Of a stretch of 17,730 nucleotides of DNA, positions 1-6,797 are shown piece after piece. Origin of the DNA: Pseudomonadota bacterium (lineage in GTDB: Bacteria > Pseudomonadota > Gammaproteobacteria > Burkholderiales > Burkholderiaceae_C); contig JAEZKX010000084.1 in the NCBI GenBank assembly GCA_023436025.1, positions 1 through 17,730 of the forward strand, read 5' to 3'. A program made the position numbers and the translations under genes. Within the stretch, counting starts at the first letter, position 1. Each line of letters begins with the position of its first letter. The notes under the pieces were generated by a model. The model saw nothing but the letters and a program-made list of their open reading frames with translations, made no database searches and had not been told where the DNA came from.

Positions 1-1864
1 CCGGCAGGTCGAGCGTGAAGCCGGGTGCCACCGCAGCCGCCGCTGGCGCCGCAGGGATGGCAGGCATGGCAGGCGTTGCGCGCGGGGCCGCGGGCTCCCC
101 CGGCATGGCCTGGCGGCCCCTCATCGGGCGCAGCTCGCCAGCGTCATCGTCCCAGACGAACAGCTTCTTGGCCAGCGTCGGCTGGTAGTTCAGCATGTCG
201 ATCAGGAAACCGAGCGCGCCCAGGTTGTTGCCCAGCTTGTCGAAGGTGCCGGCCGCGCGGGCCTTCTCCTCGTCGAGCTCGGTGACGATGATGTTCTCGA
301 CCGCGTCGCGCATGCGCTGCACGGCCTGCGACGCGAAGTCCAGCCCCAGCACCGACAGCACGCCGCGCATCTGCGCCAGGAAGCCGGGCGCATCGCGCAG
401 CGGCGCCTTGTCGGCCGGGTTGCGGAAGAACTGGTCGAGCACTTTCTCGAGCTCGCCCAGCGTGCCGCGCAACTCGCCCACCACGCTGCCCATGGTCTGG
501 CGGTCGCTGACGCGCCGGTACAGGTCCTCGACCCAGTGTTCCAGCGGTTCCGGCTGGCCGCCCGCGGCCACCTTGGCCAGCCGGTCGGCCAGGCGCTGCA
601 TGCGCTCGGGGATGCTGGCATCGTTGGGGTCCAGGTCCTGGAACGAGGCTTCCAGGTACAGCACCGCGGTCGCGACTTCCATCGCCAGTTCGGCGTTGGG
701 CACGCGGCCCGACTTGGCGATGGATTCCAGCGCGGCGGTCAGCGCACGCGCCAGCGGCTCGCTGGGCGCGTACAGCTTCAGCAGGGTGTCGCACAGCTGC
801 TCGAACTGGTCGCGCGCCGACTTGATCTTGTTGGCGTCACCGCCGGACAGTGCCGACCAGGTGTCCTTGGCGTTGCCGATGCGCTTGCGCATCTGCGCCA
901 GCAGCACGGGATCGAAGCGTCCGAAGGGACTGGTGGCGTAGTCGACCGGCAAGGCCTTGTCGAGGCCATAGGCCTCGCGCACGGCGGCGAGCGCCGCCGC
1001 CTGCGCACCCTGCGGCGGCACGGCCTGGGCGCAGAAGAACACCAGGTCCTGCGCCAGCCGGTCGGACACGCCCATCTCGCCCTTGGCGAGCGAGGCGTAC
1101 TGCAGCAGCACGCGCGAGGCCGCGCGCTTCACGTAGAGGTCGGCGGGCAGCAGGCCCAGCGCAATGGCTTCGAAGTAGCCGGCGGCCACGCGCCAGAAGA
1201 TGCGCGGCTGCTTCGCCGTCTGGGCGGCGGCCAGGCCGGTGCCGATGTCCGCGAGCTCGCGGCCGGCGCCAGGGTCGGCCGCCTTGACGATGCGCAGCAC
1301 CGCCTGGTCCATGCGCGAGCGGACCGCCGGCTCGTAGTTCAGCGCCTGCGCGGGCGCCGGGCCCTCCACCTCGGTCCAGCGCCAGTCCACGTTCCACAGG
1401 TCGGCCGGGTGCACGCGGTCGGCGCCGGCCAGTTCCTGCACGTCCTTGTACTGCGGGAACAGGCTCAGCGGCGAGACGTCCTTGCCGCCCAGCAGGGCCT
1501 CGAGGTACTCGGTCAGCGCGAAGCCGGCGCGCTCCACCTTGGCCGCCGCGGCCTCCGTGCACAGCTCGGGCCGCTCCACGAACTTCTGCGCCGCGCCTTC
1601 CATGCTGCGCAGGATGGACGCGGGTGCGCCCAGGCCCACCATCTCGAGCGCGCCGACGGCCTGGTGCATGTGCTGCCGCGCGATGCGCAGCTGGCCGGTG
1701 TCGACCGACGCCATGTCCTCGCCGCGGGCCTGCGCGGTGTCGCGCACGAAACGCCGCAGCGCCGACGAAGCGGATTCCAGCGACTTGCGGAGTTCGTCCA
1801 GTACCCAGGCCAGCGGGCCCAGGTCGTTGTGGGCCAGGTCCTGGTCTTGAGCTGCTGCTTCCAT
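1..1864 (-). CDS. pilL: PilL/ChpA-type chemotaxis hybrid histidine kinase, N-terminal part (cut by window edge)
   Basis: An uninterrupted reading frame of 621 codons starts at ATG 1862-1864 and runs off the left edge. It begins MEAAAQDQDLAHNDLGPLAW. Family knowledge: PilL/ChpA is the large CheA-like kinase of the type IV pilus chemosensory system, with several N-terminal Hpt domains before the kinase, CheW-like and receiver domains. Seen here: an Hpt-like segment with His67 and Gly71 in the H-x-x-x-G spacing, where the usual Lys is Val70; a second Hpt-like segment near residues 495-525 with Ala497 where the His would be; then GNNLGALGFLIDML, a stretch I associate with this family. The fragment ends in an Ala/Pro-rich linker (about residues 585-615). 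It is the last visible gene of the pilG-H-I-J-L run, 48 bases after pilJ. The kinase domain lies outside the window, so the name depends on context and N-terminal style. Symbol pilL or chpA. Confidence 0.85.
   Translation of the reverse strand, partial: MEAAAQDQDLAHNDLGPLAWVLDELRKSLESASSALRRFVRDTAQARGEDMASVDTGQLRIARQHMHQAVGALEMVGLGAPASILRSMEGAAQKFVERPELCTEAAAAKVERAGFALTEYLEALLGGKDVSPLSLFPQYKDVQELAGADRVHPADLWNVDWRWTEVEGPAPAQALNYEPAVRSRMDQAVLRIVKAADPGAGRELADIGTGLAAAQTAKQPRIFWRVAAGYFEAIALGLLPADLYVKRAASRVLLQYASLAKGEMGVSDRLAQDLVFFCAQAVPPQGAQAAALAAVREAYGLDKALPVDYATSPFGRFDPVLLAQMRKRIGNAKDTWSALSGGDANKIKSARDQFEQLCDTLLKLYAPSEPLARALTAALESIAKSGRVPNAELAMEVATAVLYLEASFQDLDPNDASIPERMQRLADRLAKVAAGGQPEPLEHWVEDLYRRVSDRQTMGSVVGELRGTLGELEKVLDQFFRNPADKAPLRDAPGFLAQMRGVLSVLGLDFASQAVQRMRDAVENIIVTELDEEKARAAGTFDKLGNNLGALGFLIDMLNYQPTLAKKLFVWDDDAGELRPMRGRQAMPGEPAAPRATPAMPAIPAAPAAAAVAPGFTLDLP
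44..79 (-). repeat. Four 9-bp units coding Ala-x-Pro repeats in the PilL linker
   Basis: On the minus strand four consecutive 9-base units (GCAACGCCT, GCCATGCCT, GCCATCCCT, GCGGCGCCA) encode ATP-AMP-AIP-AAP, residues 596-607 of the partial PilL. This is a typical flexible interdomain linker. Because the unit is a multiple of three, length changes would keep the frame. Confidence 0.7.
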
Positions 1865-1884
1865 TCCGTCTTCCGTCTTCCGTC
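1864..1884 (-). repeat. Three tandem 7-bp repeats abutting the pilL start codon
   Basis: On the minus strand the unit GACGGAA occurs three times in a row, and the last A of the third copy is the A of the pilL ATG. The repeat supplies the only purine-rich, Shine-Dalgarno-like sequence (GGAAG) before the start. It lies in the 48-base pilJ-pilL gap. Only the repeat itself is directly seen; any effect on translation is inference. Confidence 0.75.
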
Positions 1885-1912
1885 TGCGGTCGCGCCGGTG
1901 GCGGACCGGTTC

Positions 1913-4186
1913 TTAGGCGATCTTGAAACGGGACACCGACTGGCGCAGTTCCTCGGCCATCCGGGTCAGCTCGCGCACCTGCTGCGCCGTGGAGCGCGTG
2001 CCCTCGCCGGTCTGTTCCGTCACCGCGAAGATGTGCTGGATGTTGCCGGCCACCACGTTCGCCGATTCGGCTTCGCGCGATGCGGACATCGAGATCTGCT
2101 CAATCAGGTCGGCGAGCCGGCGCGACACCTGGTCGATCTCGGTCAGCGCCGTGCCGGCGTTGTCGGACAGCTTGGCGCCTTCCACCACGCCCTGGGTCGA
2201 GCGTTCCATGGCGGCCACGGCGTCCTGCGTGTCGGTCTGAATCGCCTTCACCAGCGCCGAGATCTGGCGCGTGGCGTCGGCGGAGCGTTCGGCCAGGCGC
2301 TGCACTTCTTCGGCCACCACCGAGAAGCCGCGACCGGCTTCACCGGCGGACGCAGCCTGGATGGCGGCGTTCAGGGCCAGCACGTTGGTCTGTTCGGTAA
2401 TGTCGGAAATCAGTTCGGTGATTTCGCCGATCTCCTGCGACGACTCGCCCAGCCGCTTGATCCGCTTGGAGGTTTCCTGGATCTGGTCGCGGATGGCGTT
2501 CATGCCGCCGATGGCGTTCTGCACGGCCTGCAGGCCCTGCTCGGTGGCGCGCAGCGTCTGGCGCGCAACCTGGGCCGATTCCTGCGCCTGGCCGGACACG
2601 GTGTTGATGCGGCCTGCCATGTCGAGCACCGACTGGCCGGTTTCGCGGATCTCGCGCAGCTGCTCGGTGGAAGCCGCCAGCAGCTCGGTGGAGGTGCTTT
2701 CCACCTGCGCCGTCGTCTGCGCCACCTTGGTCGCCGTGCTCTGCACCGCGCCCACCAGCTGGCGCAGTTCTTCCACCGTGTAGTTCACCGAGTCGGCGAT
2801 GGCGCCGGTGATGTCCTCGGTCACGGTGGCTTCCTGCGTCAGGTCGCCCTCGGCGACCGACTGCAGTTCGTTCATCAGCCGCAGAATGGCCGCCTGGTTG
2901 GCGTCGTTCACGCGCTTGGCTTCCTGCTCCTGGCGCTCTGCCTCGTGGCGTTGCGATTCGGCGCGCGCCTGGCGCGAACGCGAGTCCTGCAGCTGCACAT
3001 AGGCCAGGCCGAAGGCGCAGCCGATGGCGAACAGCGAGGACACCAGCAGGGTCAGCAGGGCCCACAGGCCCAGACCGGTCTGCGCGGACAGCTTGCCCTG
3101 CAGTTCCTCCAGCGACTTTCGCAGCGGCTCGGAGTCCTGGATGATCGATGCCTGCGCTTCGCGGGCGGACACCAGGCCCTGCAGGTTGCCCAGGATGGCG
3201 CCGGCCTGCGTGCGGGTCTGCTCGTACAGCTGCAGCAGCGCCTGGATGCGCTCACGGGTCTGCTCGTCGCGGGTGGGCGCCAGGCGCAGCTCGGGGCTGC
3301 CGTCCAGCATGCCCTGCGCGATCTCCTTGAAGGAGTTCAGGTCCTTGCCCAGCAGGAACACTGCCTCGGGCGACACGCCCTCCATCGTGAGGAACTCGTT
3401 GGCCGACTTGCCGATGCGCTGCGTCAGCATCACCAGCTGGCCGGCGGCGGAGATCTCGGCGGCCGAGGCGTTCTGCTGCAGCTTCAGCGAGGACACCGTC
3501 TCGGCGATCTCCAGCAGGTCGGAGGACTGGCGGTTGATGGTGCGCAGCGCGGTGCCGACCTGGGTCAGGATCTGCTGCTGGCTCATGACGGTGGCGGCGT
3601 TCTTCTCGGCGCGCTCCATCAGCGGCAGGATCTTGGTCAGGTCCTCCTGCATCTCGGCGGAGACGGCGGCCAGGCCGACGGTTTCGTCGCCGCTCTGCAT
3701 GCCGCGCACGGTGCGGGCGAGCACCTCGGCCGATTCCTTCACGTCGGGGAAGGCCTGCGGGCTGCCGATCAGCGCCTGCGACACCGACTTGGCCAGACGC
3801 TGCGACTGCATCAGCGAGGAGCCGGTGGCGGCCACCTGCTGGGCGACCGTGTCGGCGGAGCGCACGGCATACCAGGCCATGCCGGCCAGCACCAGCAGCG
3901 ACAGCGCCAGCAGCGTGAACAGCGTGCGCTGGTGGGTGGCGGCGCTGCGGCGTCCCAGGAAGGGGACGCTGATCAGTTCTGCCTCGTCGACCTCCTCGAT
4001 GGGGTCGATCGAATCATCCAGGCCGTCGTCGATGGCGCCGCGCGCGAGGCCCTGGGTGCTGCCGGCCTCGATGGTGGCCGTGCCCTGGTCGGGGGCGGCC
4101 AGGCTCATCTCCTGGGTCACGGAGGGATCTTCATCCTCGTGCGGCTTCCTGGAGAACAGTTTCTTGAAGGAAAGGACAGCGGACAT
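1913..4186 (-). CDS. pilJ: PilJ, type IV pilus methyl-accepting chemotaxis receptor
   Basis: A 757-residue receptor that senses pilus or surface signals and controls the PilL kinase through PilI. Layout: a long acidic cytoplasmic N-terminus (1-87), membrane segment 1 (about 88-108), a periplasmic helical region containing two related PilJ-type halves, membrane segment 2 (about 375-398), an Ala/Gln/Glu-rich HAMP-like coiled coil, then the signalling domain. The conserved hairpin tip starts at Glu598 with EQTNVLALNAAIQAA and continues GEAGRGFSVVAEEVQRLAE, which is diagnostic of the MCP family. The protein ends SVSRFKIA. The start at 4186 follows pilI by 19 bases with an AAGG motif upstream. At 757 residues it is longer than the Pseudomonas PilJ (about 680), mainly through the cytoplasmic N-terminal extension. 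Two membrane segments with a periplasmic domain between them fit an inner-membrane receptor. Confidence 0.95.
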   Translation of the reverse strand: MSAVLSFKKLFSRKPHEDEDPSVTQEMSLAAPDQGTATIEAGSTQGLARGAIDDGLDDSIDPIEEVDEAELISVPFLGRRSAATHQRTLFTLLALSLLVLAGMAWYAVRSADTVAQQVAATGSSLMQSQRLAKSVSQALIGSPQAFPDVKESAEVLARTVRGMQSGDETVGLAAVSAEMQEDLTKILPLMERAEKNAATVMSQQQILTQVGTALRTINRQSSDLLEIAETVSSLKLQQNASAAEISAAGQLVMLTQRIGKSANEFLTMEGVSPEAVFLLGKDLNSFKEIAQGMLDGSPELRLAPTRDEQTRERIQALLQLYEQTRTQAGAILGNLQGLVSAREAQASIIQDSEPLRKSLEELQGKLSAQTGLGLWALLTLLVSSLFAIGCAFGLAYVQLQDSRSRQARAESQRHEAERQEQEAKRVNDANQAAILRLMNELQSVAEGDLTQEATVTEDITGAIADSVNYTVEELRQLVGAVQSTATKVAQTTAQVESTSTELLAASTEQLREIRETGQSVLDMAGRINTVSGQAQESAQVARQTLRATEQGLQAVQNAIGGMNAIRDQIQETSKRIKRLGESSQEIGEITELISDITEQTNVLALNAAIQAASAGEAGRGFSVVAEEVQRLAERSADATRQISALVKAIQTDTQDAVAAMERSTQGVVEGAKLSDNAGTALTEIDQVSRRLADLIEQISMSASREAESANVVAGNIQHIFAVTEQTGEGTRSTAQQVRELTRMAEELRQSVSRFKIA

Positions 4187-4205
4187 GATGGCGAGCCTTC
4201 GGGAT

Positions 4206-4742
4206 TTAAGCCTGGGCGCTGATGCTCAGGAACTGCGGTTGCTGCGACAGGGCCTGCAGGTTGATCTCCTGCCAGTACGTGCCGCCGGCATCGGTGTAGC
4301 CGCTGCCGAAATAGTCGGGCGCGCCATCCTGGCGCGCGGCGGAGGAAGCGAAGGCGTCCATGTTGCGCAGGCCTGCCAGCCGGTCGACCAGCAGGGCGCA
4401 GTTGATCTCGAGCAGCGCGTTCAGCGCCACCAGGCGCGACTCGGCGCGGCCGGCGTCGGAACGCTGCGCCGGCGGCGCGCCACTGACGTAGCTGGCCAGG
4501 TCGACCACCCCGTAGAGGCCGCCGCGCAGGTTGGCCACGCCCAGGAACCAGTCGTGGGTGTAGGGCACCTGCTGCGTCGCCGTGAAGGGGAAGATCTCGC
4601 CGGACTGGCCAAGCGGGAACAGGTAGTTGCGGCCTCCGGCCTCGACCGCCAGCCAGCCGGCCTGCACGCCCTCGCTGCGGGCGGTCTGGAGGCGGCTGGC
4701 CAGCCGGCTTTGCAGCTCTCGGAGGGCTTCGCGGTTGGCCAT
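4206..4742 (-). CDS. pilI: PilI, CheW-like adaptor of the pilus chemosensory system
   Basis: A 178-residue soluble protein with one CheW-like domain, expected to link the PilJ receptor to the PilL kinase in the cytoplasm. A helical N-terminus (residues 1-25, NREALRELQSRLASRLQ) precedes the fold. Typical CheW-family features are GGRNYLFPLGQSGEI, the VPYTHDWFLGVANLRG strand-loop before the conserved NLRG turn, and GVVDLASYV. The second half (RLVALNALLEINCALLVDRLAGLRNM) matches the other beta-barrel half. It lies 19 bases after pilH and 19 before pilJ, all on one strand, which fits a single operon. The start ATG at 4742 has only a weak purine-rich sequence (GAGAG) upstream. Assignment as PilI rather than a flagellar CheW rests on the neighbours. 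Confidence 0.92.
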   Translation of the reverse strand: MANREALRELQSRLASRLQTARSEGVQAGWLAVEAGGRNYLFPLGQSGEIFPFTATQQVPYTHDWFLGVANLRGGLYGVVDLASYVSGAPPAQRSDAGRAESRLVALNALLEINCALLVDRLAGLRNMDAFASSAARQDGAPDYFGSGYTDAGGTYWQEINLQALSQQPQFLSISAQA

Positions 4743-4761
4743 GCTCTCGCGCCCCGGCCGA

Positions 4762-5127
4762 TCAGCCGAGGGCCTTGATCTTGGCCATCAGCTCGTCGGC
4801 GTCGACGGGCTTGGTGATGTAGTCGCGCGCGCCCTGGCGCATGCCCCACACCCGGTCGGTTTCCTGGTTCTTGCTGGTGCACATGATGATCGGCACGTCC
4901 GCGAAGTTCGGGTCGCGCGTGATCGCCCGCGTCAGCTGGAAGCCGTTCTGCCCGGGCATGACCACGTCCATCAGGATCAGGTCGGGCTTCTCCTCGGCCA
5001 GCCGGCGGAAGGCATCGTCGGCGCCTTCGGCGGTCTTCACCGAGAAGCCGTTCTTCTGCAGCAGGTCGGTCATGAACATCAGCTCGGTCTTGGAGTCATC
5101 CACGACGAGCACTTTCTTGATGGCCAT
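4762..5127 (-). CDS. pilH: PilH, single-domain response regulator
   Basis: A 121-residue stand-alone CheY-like receiver with no output domain. Receiver hallmarks: the acidic pair Asp10-Asp11 (VLVVDDSKTE), the phospho-acceptor Asp54 (LILMDVVMPG), the conserved Thr84-Ser85 region (IIMCTSKN) and Lys106 (DYITKPVD). In the pilus chemosensory system PilH receives phosphate from the PilL/ChpA kinase and opposes or drains signalling through PilG, affecting pilus retraction. A strong Shine-Dalgarno (AAGGAGAG) sits 7 bases before ATG 5127. It follows pilG by 12 bases. PilG and PilH are told apart here by order and length: the second, shorter regulator next to pilI is PilH in known clusters. Confidence 0.92.
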   Translation of the reverse strand: MAIKKVLVVDDSKTELMFMTDLLQKNGFSVKTAEGADDAFRRLAEEKPDLILMDVVMPGQNGFQLTRAITRDPNFADVPIIMCTSKNQETDRVWGMRQGARDYITKPVDADELMAKIKALG

Positions 5128-5139
5128 CGGCCTCTCTCC

Positions 5140-5526
5140 TTAGTCTGGTTGCGCCTGGCCGAACTGCTGCACCGTCTGCAGCAGTTGGTCCTTGGTGAAG
5201 GGCTTGGTCAGGTAATCTTGCGAGCCGACCATGCGGCCGCGCGCCTTGTCGAACACGCCGTCCTTGGAGGACAGCATGACCACGGGCACGCCCGCGAATC
5301 TCGCGTTGCGCTTGATGATGGCGCAGGTCTGGTAGCCGTCGAGCCGCGGCATGAGGATGTCGCAGAAAATGAGGTTGGGCTGGTAGTCGTTGACCTTGGA
5401 CAGCGCGTCGAACCCGTCCTCGGCCAGCATCACCTCGTGCCCCCCCTGCTTGAGGAAGATCTCGGCGCTGCGCCGGATGGTGTTGCTGTCGTCGATCACC
5501 AGCACCTTCAATCCCGTGGTGCTCAC
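5140..5526 (-). CDS. pilG: PilG, single-domain response regulator
   Basis: A 128-residue CheY-like receiver read from GTG 5526. That start is chosen because GGAG lies 9 bases upstream and the protein then begins MSTTGLKVLVIDDSNTIRRS, as receivers normally do; an in-frame ATG at 5571 would add 15 unlike residues. Asp12-Asp13 form the acidic pocket, Asp56 (LIFCDILMPRLDG) is the phospho-acceptor and Lys108 (YLTKPFT) is the conserved Lys. Family knowledge: PilG promotes pilus extension and retraction control downstream of the ChpA/PilL kinase. It is the first chemosensory gene of the operon and lies 70 bases after rubredoxin. Confidence 0.92.
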   Translation of the reverse strand: MSTTGLKVLVIDDSNTIRRSAEIFLKQGGHEVMLAEDGFDALSKVNDYQPNLIFCDILMPRLDGYQTCAIIKRNARFAGVPVVMLSSKDGVFDKARGRMVGSQDYLTKPFTKDQLLQTVQQFGQAQPD

Positions 5527-5556
5527 TTGATGTCGCTCCTCATTTTTTTCACTGCA

Positions 5557-5593
5557 TGAGTTCGGCGGCACCCCCTCCGCCTGAGTTCGGTGG
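5557..5593. repeat. Pair of 12-bp direct repeats between rubredoxin and pilG
   Basis: TGAGTTCGGCGG (5557-5568) recurs as TGAGTTCGGTGG (5582-5593), 25 bases apart start to start, separated by a C-rich stretch. The second copy ends four bases before the rubredoxin stop codon. Directly seen; function unknown. It could be a short duplication or a pair of sites upstream of pilG. Confidence 0.6.
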
Positions 5594-5596
5594 TCC

Positions 5597-5770
5597 TTAG
5601 ATCTGGACCATCTCGAAGTCCTCCTTCCGGGCGCCGCACTCGGGACAGGTCCAGTTCATCGGGACCTGTTCCCACGGCGTTCCGGGGGCAATTCCATGGT
5701 CAGGCGCGCCCGCCGCCTCGTCGTAAATCCATCCGCAGATCAGGCACATCCAGGTTTTCGAATCGGTCAC
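5597..5770 (-). CDS. Rubredoxin
   Basis: A small 57-residue iron protein found by reading the minus strand from GTG 5768-5770 to TAA 5597-5599. Two Cys-x2-Cys pairs (CLICGWIYDE near residues 9-16 and CPECGARKEDFE near 42-53) are the four iron ligands of rubredoxin, and WTCPECGA followed by DFE is the family signature. It carries electrons between redox enzymes in the cytoplasm; the partner is not evident here. The GTG start is preferred because the next Met (residue 8) directly precedes the first Cys and would remove the first strand. It lies just upstream of pilG on the same strand and head-to-head with the ThiD-like kinase gene. It may share a transcript with the pil genes. Confidence 0.93.
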   Translation of the reverse strand: MTDSKTWMCLICGWIYDEAAGAPDHGIAPGTPWEQVPMNWTCPECGARKEDFEMVQI

Positions 5771-5789
5771 AGCTTAAAGGGGCTTCGTC

Positions 5790-5795
5790 TAGAAT
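5790..5795 (+). promoter_or_regulatory. Candidate minus-10 box for the ThiD-like kinase-hemL pair
   Basis: Plus-strand TAGAAT, five of six matches to TATAAT, 66 bases before the ATG at 5862. The minus-35 region is not recognisable. The leader it implies has no Shine-Dalgarno at its end, so a second start close to the ATG is also possible. Confidence 0.35.
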
Positions 5796-5801
5796 GCAAC
5801 G

Positions 5802-5807
5802 ATTGTA
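5802..5807 (-). promoter_or_regulatory. Candidate minus-10 box for rubredoxin-pil operon
   Basis: Minus-strand TACAAT, five of six matches to TATAAT, sits 31 bases before the rubredoxin GTG. No convincing minus-35 hexamer is visible at 16-18 bases. The same hexamer occurs before dusB and the hydroxylase gene. Confidence 0.5.
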
Positions 5808-5861
5808 TCTAGGCCCTTTGCCTACGAATTCGCGGGCGATCTGCTCGCAACATCCGGGCCC

Positions 5862-6797
5862 ATGACTAATTCCACACCTATTACGACGCGGCCCGCGCAC
5901 GAGCCCGAAGGCGAGGACGCGGGACCGGCTTGCGTGATGGTGTTCAACGCCAGCGACCCGAGCGGCGCCGGCGGACTCGCCGCCGACGTCACCGCGATCG
6001 CGTCAGTCGGCGCCCATCCCCTGCCCGTGGTGTGCGGCGCCTATGTGCGTGATACCGGCGAGGTGTTCGACCATTTCGCCTTCGACGAGGACGCGGTGGC
6101 GGAGCAGGCCCGCACCATCCTCGAGGACGTGCCGGTGCAGGTCATCAAGGTCGGGTTCGCCGGCAGCCCGGAGGCGCTGAGCACCATCGCGGAGATCGCC
6201 GCGGACTATCCCGACGTGCCGCTGGTGGCCTACATGCCGAGCCTGTCATGGTGGGACGAAGGCCCCACCGACCTGTACGAAGACGCGTTCAAAGAGTTAC
6301 TGCTGCCGCAGACGACGGTGTTGGTCGGAAACCACAACACCCTGTGGCGCTGGCTGTTGCCGGATTGGAACAACGAGCGCAGCCCCAGCGCCCGCGACCT
6401 GGCCAAGGCCGCCTCCGACATGGGCGTGCCCTACACCCTGGTGACCGGCGTGCCGCTGCCGGAGCAGTTCGTCGAGAACGTGCTGGCCACGCCGCAGGCG
6501 GTGCTGGTCAGCGAGAAGTTCGAACGCTTCGACGCCGTGTTCTCCGGTGCCGGCGACACCCTCTCGGCCGCCCTGGCGGCCCTCGTGGCCGGCGGCGCCG
6601 ACCTGGCCGCCGCGGCCAGCGAAGCCCTGGCCTATCTCGACCGCTGCCTCGACGGCGGCTTCCGGCCCGGCATGGGCCACGTGGTCCCCGACCGCCTGTT
6701 CTGGGCCCAGCCGGAGAGCGAAGCCGCCGACGACGAGGAAGCCGACGCTTCCAACCAGTCCGTCTTCGATCTTCCGCCCCATGACACCAAGCACTGA
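5862..6797 (+). CDS. Divergent ThiD/ribokinase-fold kinase (hydroxymethylpyrimidine kinase-like)
   Basis: A 311-residue cytoplasmic kinase of the ThiD/PdxK type, which phosphorylates hydroxymethylpyrimidine (and its phosphate) in thiamine synthesis or related alcohols. Seen: SDPSGAGGLAAD (residues 31-42) matches the ThiD substrate loop, and SGAGDTLSAALAAL (228-241) is the anion-hole motif. Odd points: canonical ThiD has GTGCTLSA with a catalytic Cys, but here it is Asp232, as in pyridoxal kinases and ribokinases; the AQNT substrate motif appears as VRDT with Arg63; the DPVM block is replaced by YMPSLSW; and the usual TPN is GNHN. An acidic tail (about 285-300) is extra. ATG 5862 has no Shine-Dalgarno. 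The gene overlaps hemL by 17 bases, so the two are probably co-transcribed. I am sure of the fold; the substrate is uncertain. Confidence 0.8.
   Translation: MTNSTPITTRPAHEPEGEDAGPACVMVFNASDPSGAGGLAADVTAIASVGAHPLPVVCGAYVRDTGEVFDHFAFDEDAVAEQARTILEDVPVQVIKVGFAGSPEALSTIAEIAADYPDVPLVAYMPSLSWWDEGPTDLYEDAFKELLLPQTTVLVGNHNTLWRWLLPDWNNERSPSARDLAKAASDMGVPYTLVTGVPLPEQFVENVLATPQAVLVSEKFERFDAVFSGAGDTLSAALAALVAGGADLAAAASEALAYLDRCLDGGFRPGMGHVVPDRLFWAQPESEAADDEEADASNQSVFDLPPHDTKH

Larger units (their letters stand above)
5789..5812. promoter_or_regulatory. Inverted repeat CTAGA-N14-TCTAG in divergent promoter region
   Basis: CTAGA at 5789-5793 is mirrored by TCTAG at 5808-5812 with a 14-base spacer that itself holds TGCAA and TTGTA. 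The dyad covers both candidate minus-10 boxes of the divergent genes, so it is placed like an operator. The regulator is unknown, and 5-bp arms can arise by chance. Confidence 0.35.

Noticed and set aside
536..4222. Very long plus-strand open frame of over 1200 codons opposite pilL and pilJ
   Set aside because: It is antisense to well-supported genes, is rich in His, Arg, Gln, Gly and Leu as expected from the complement of high-GC codons, and shows no family motif.
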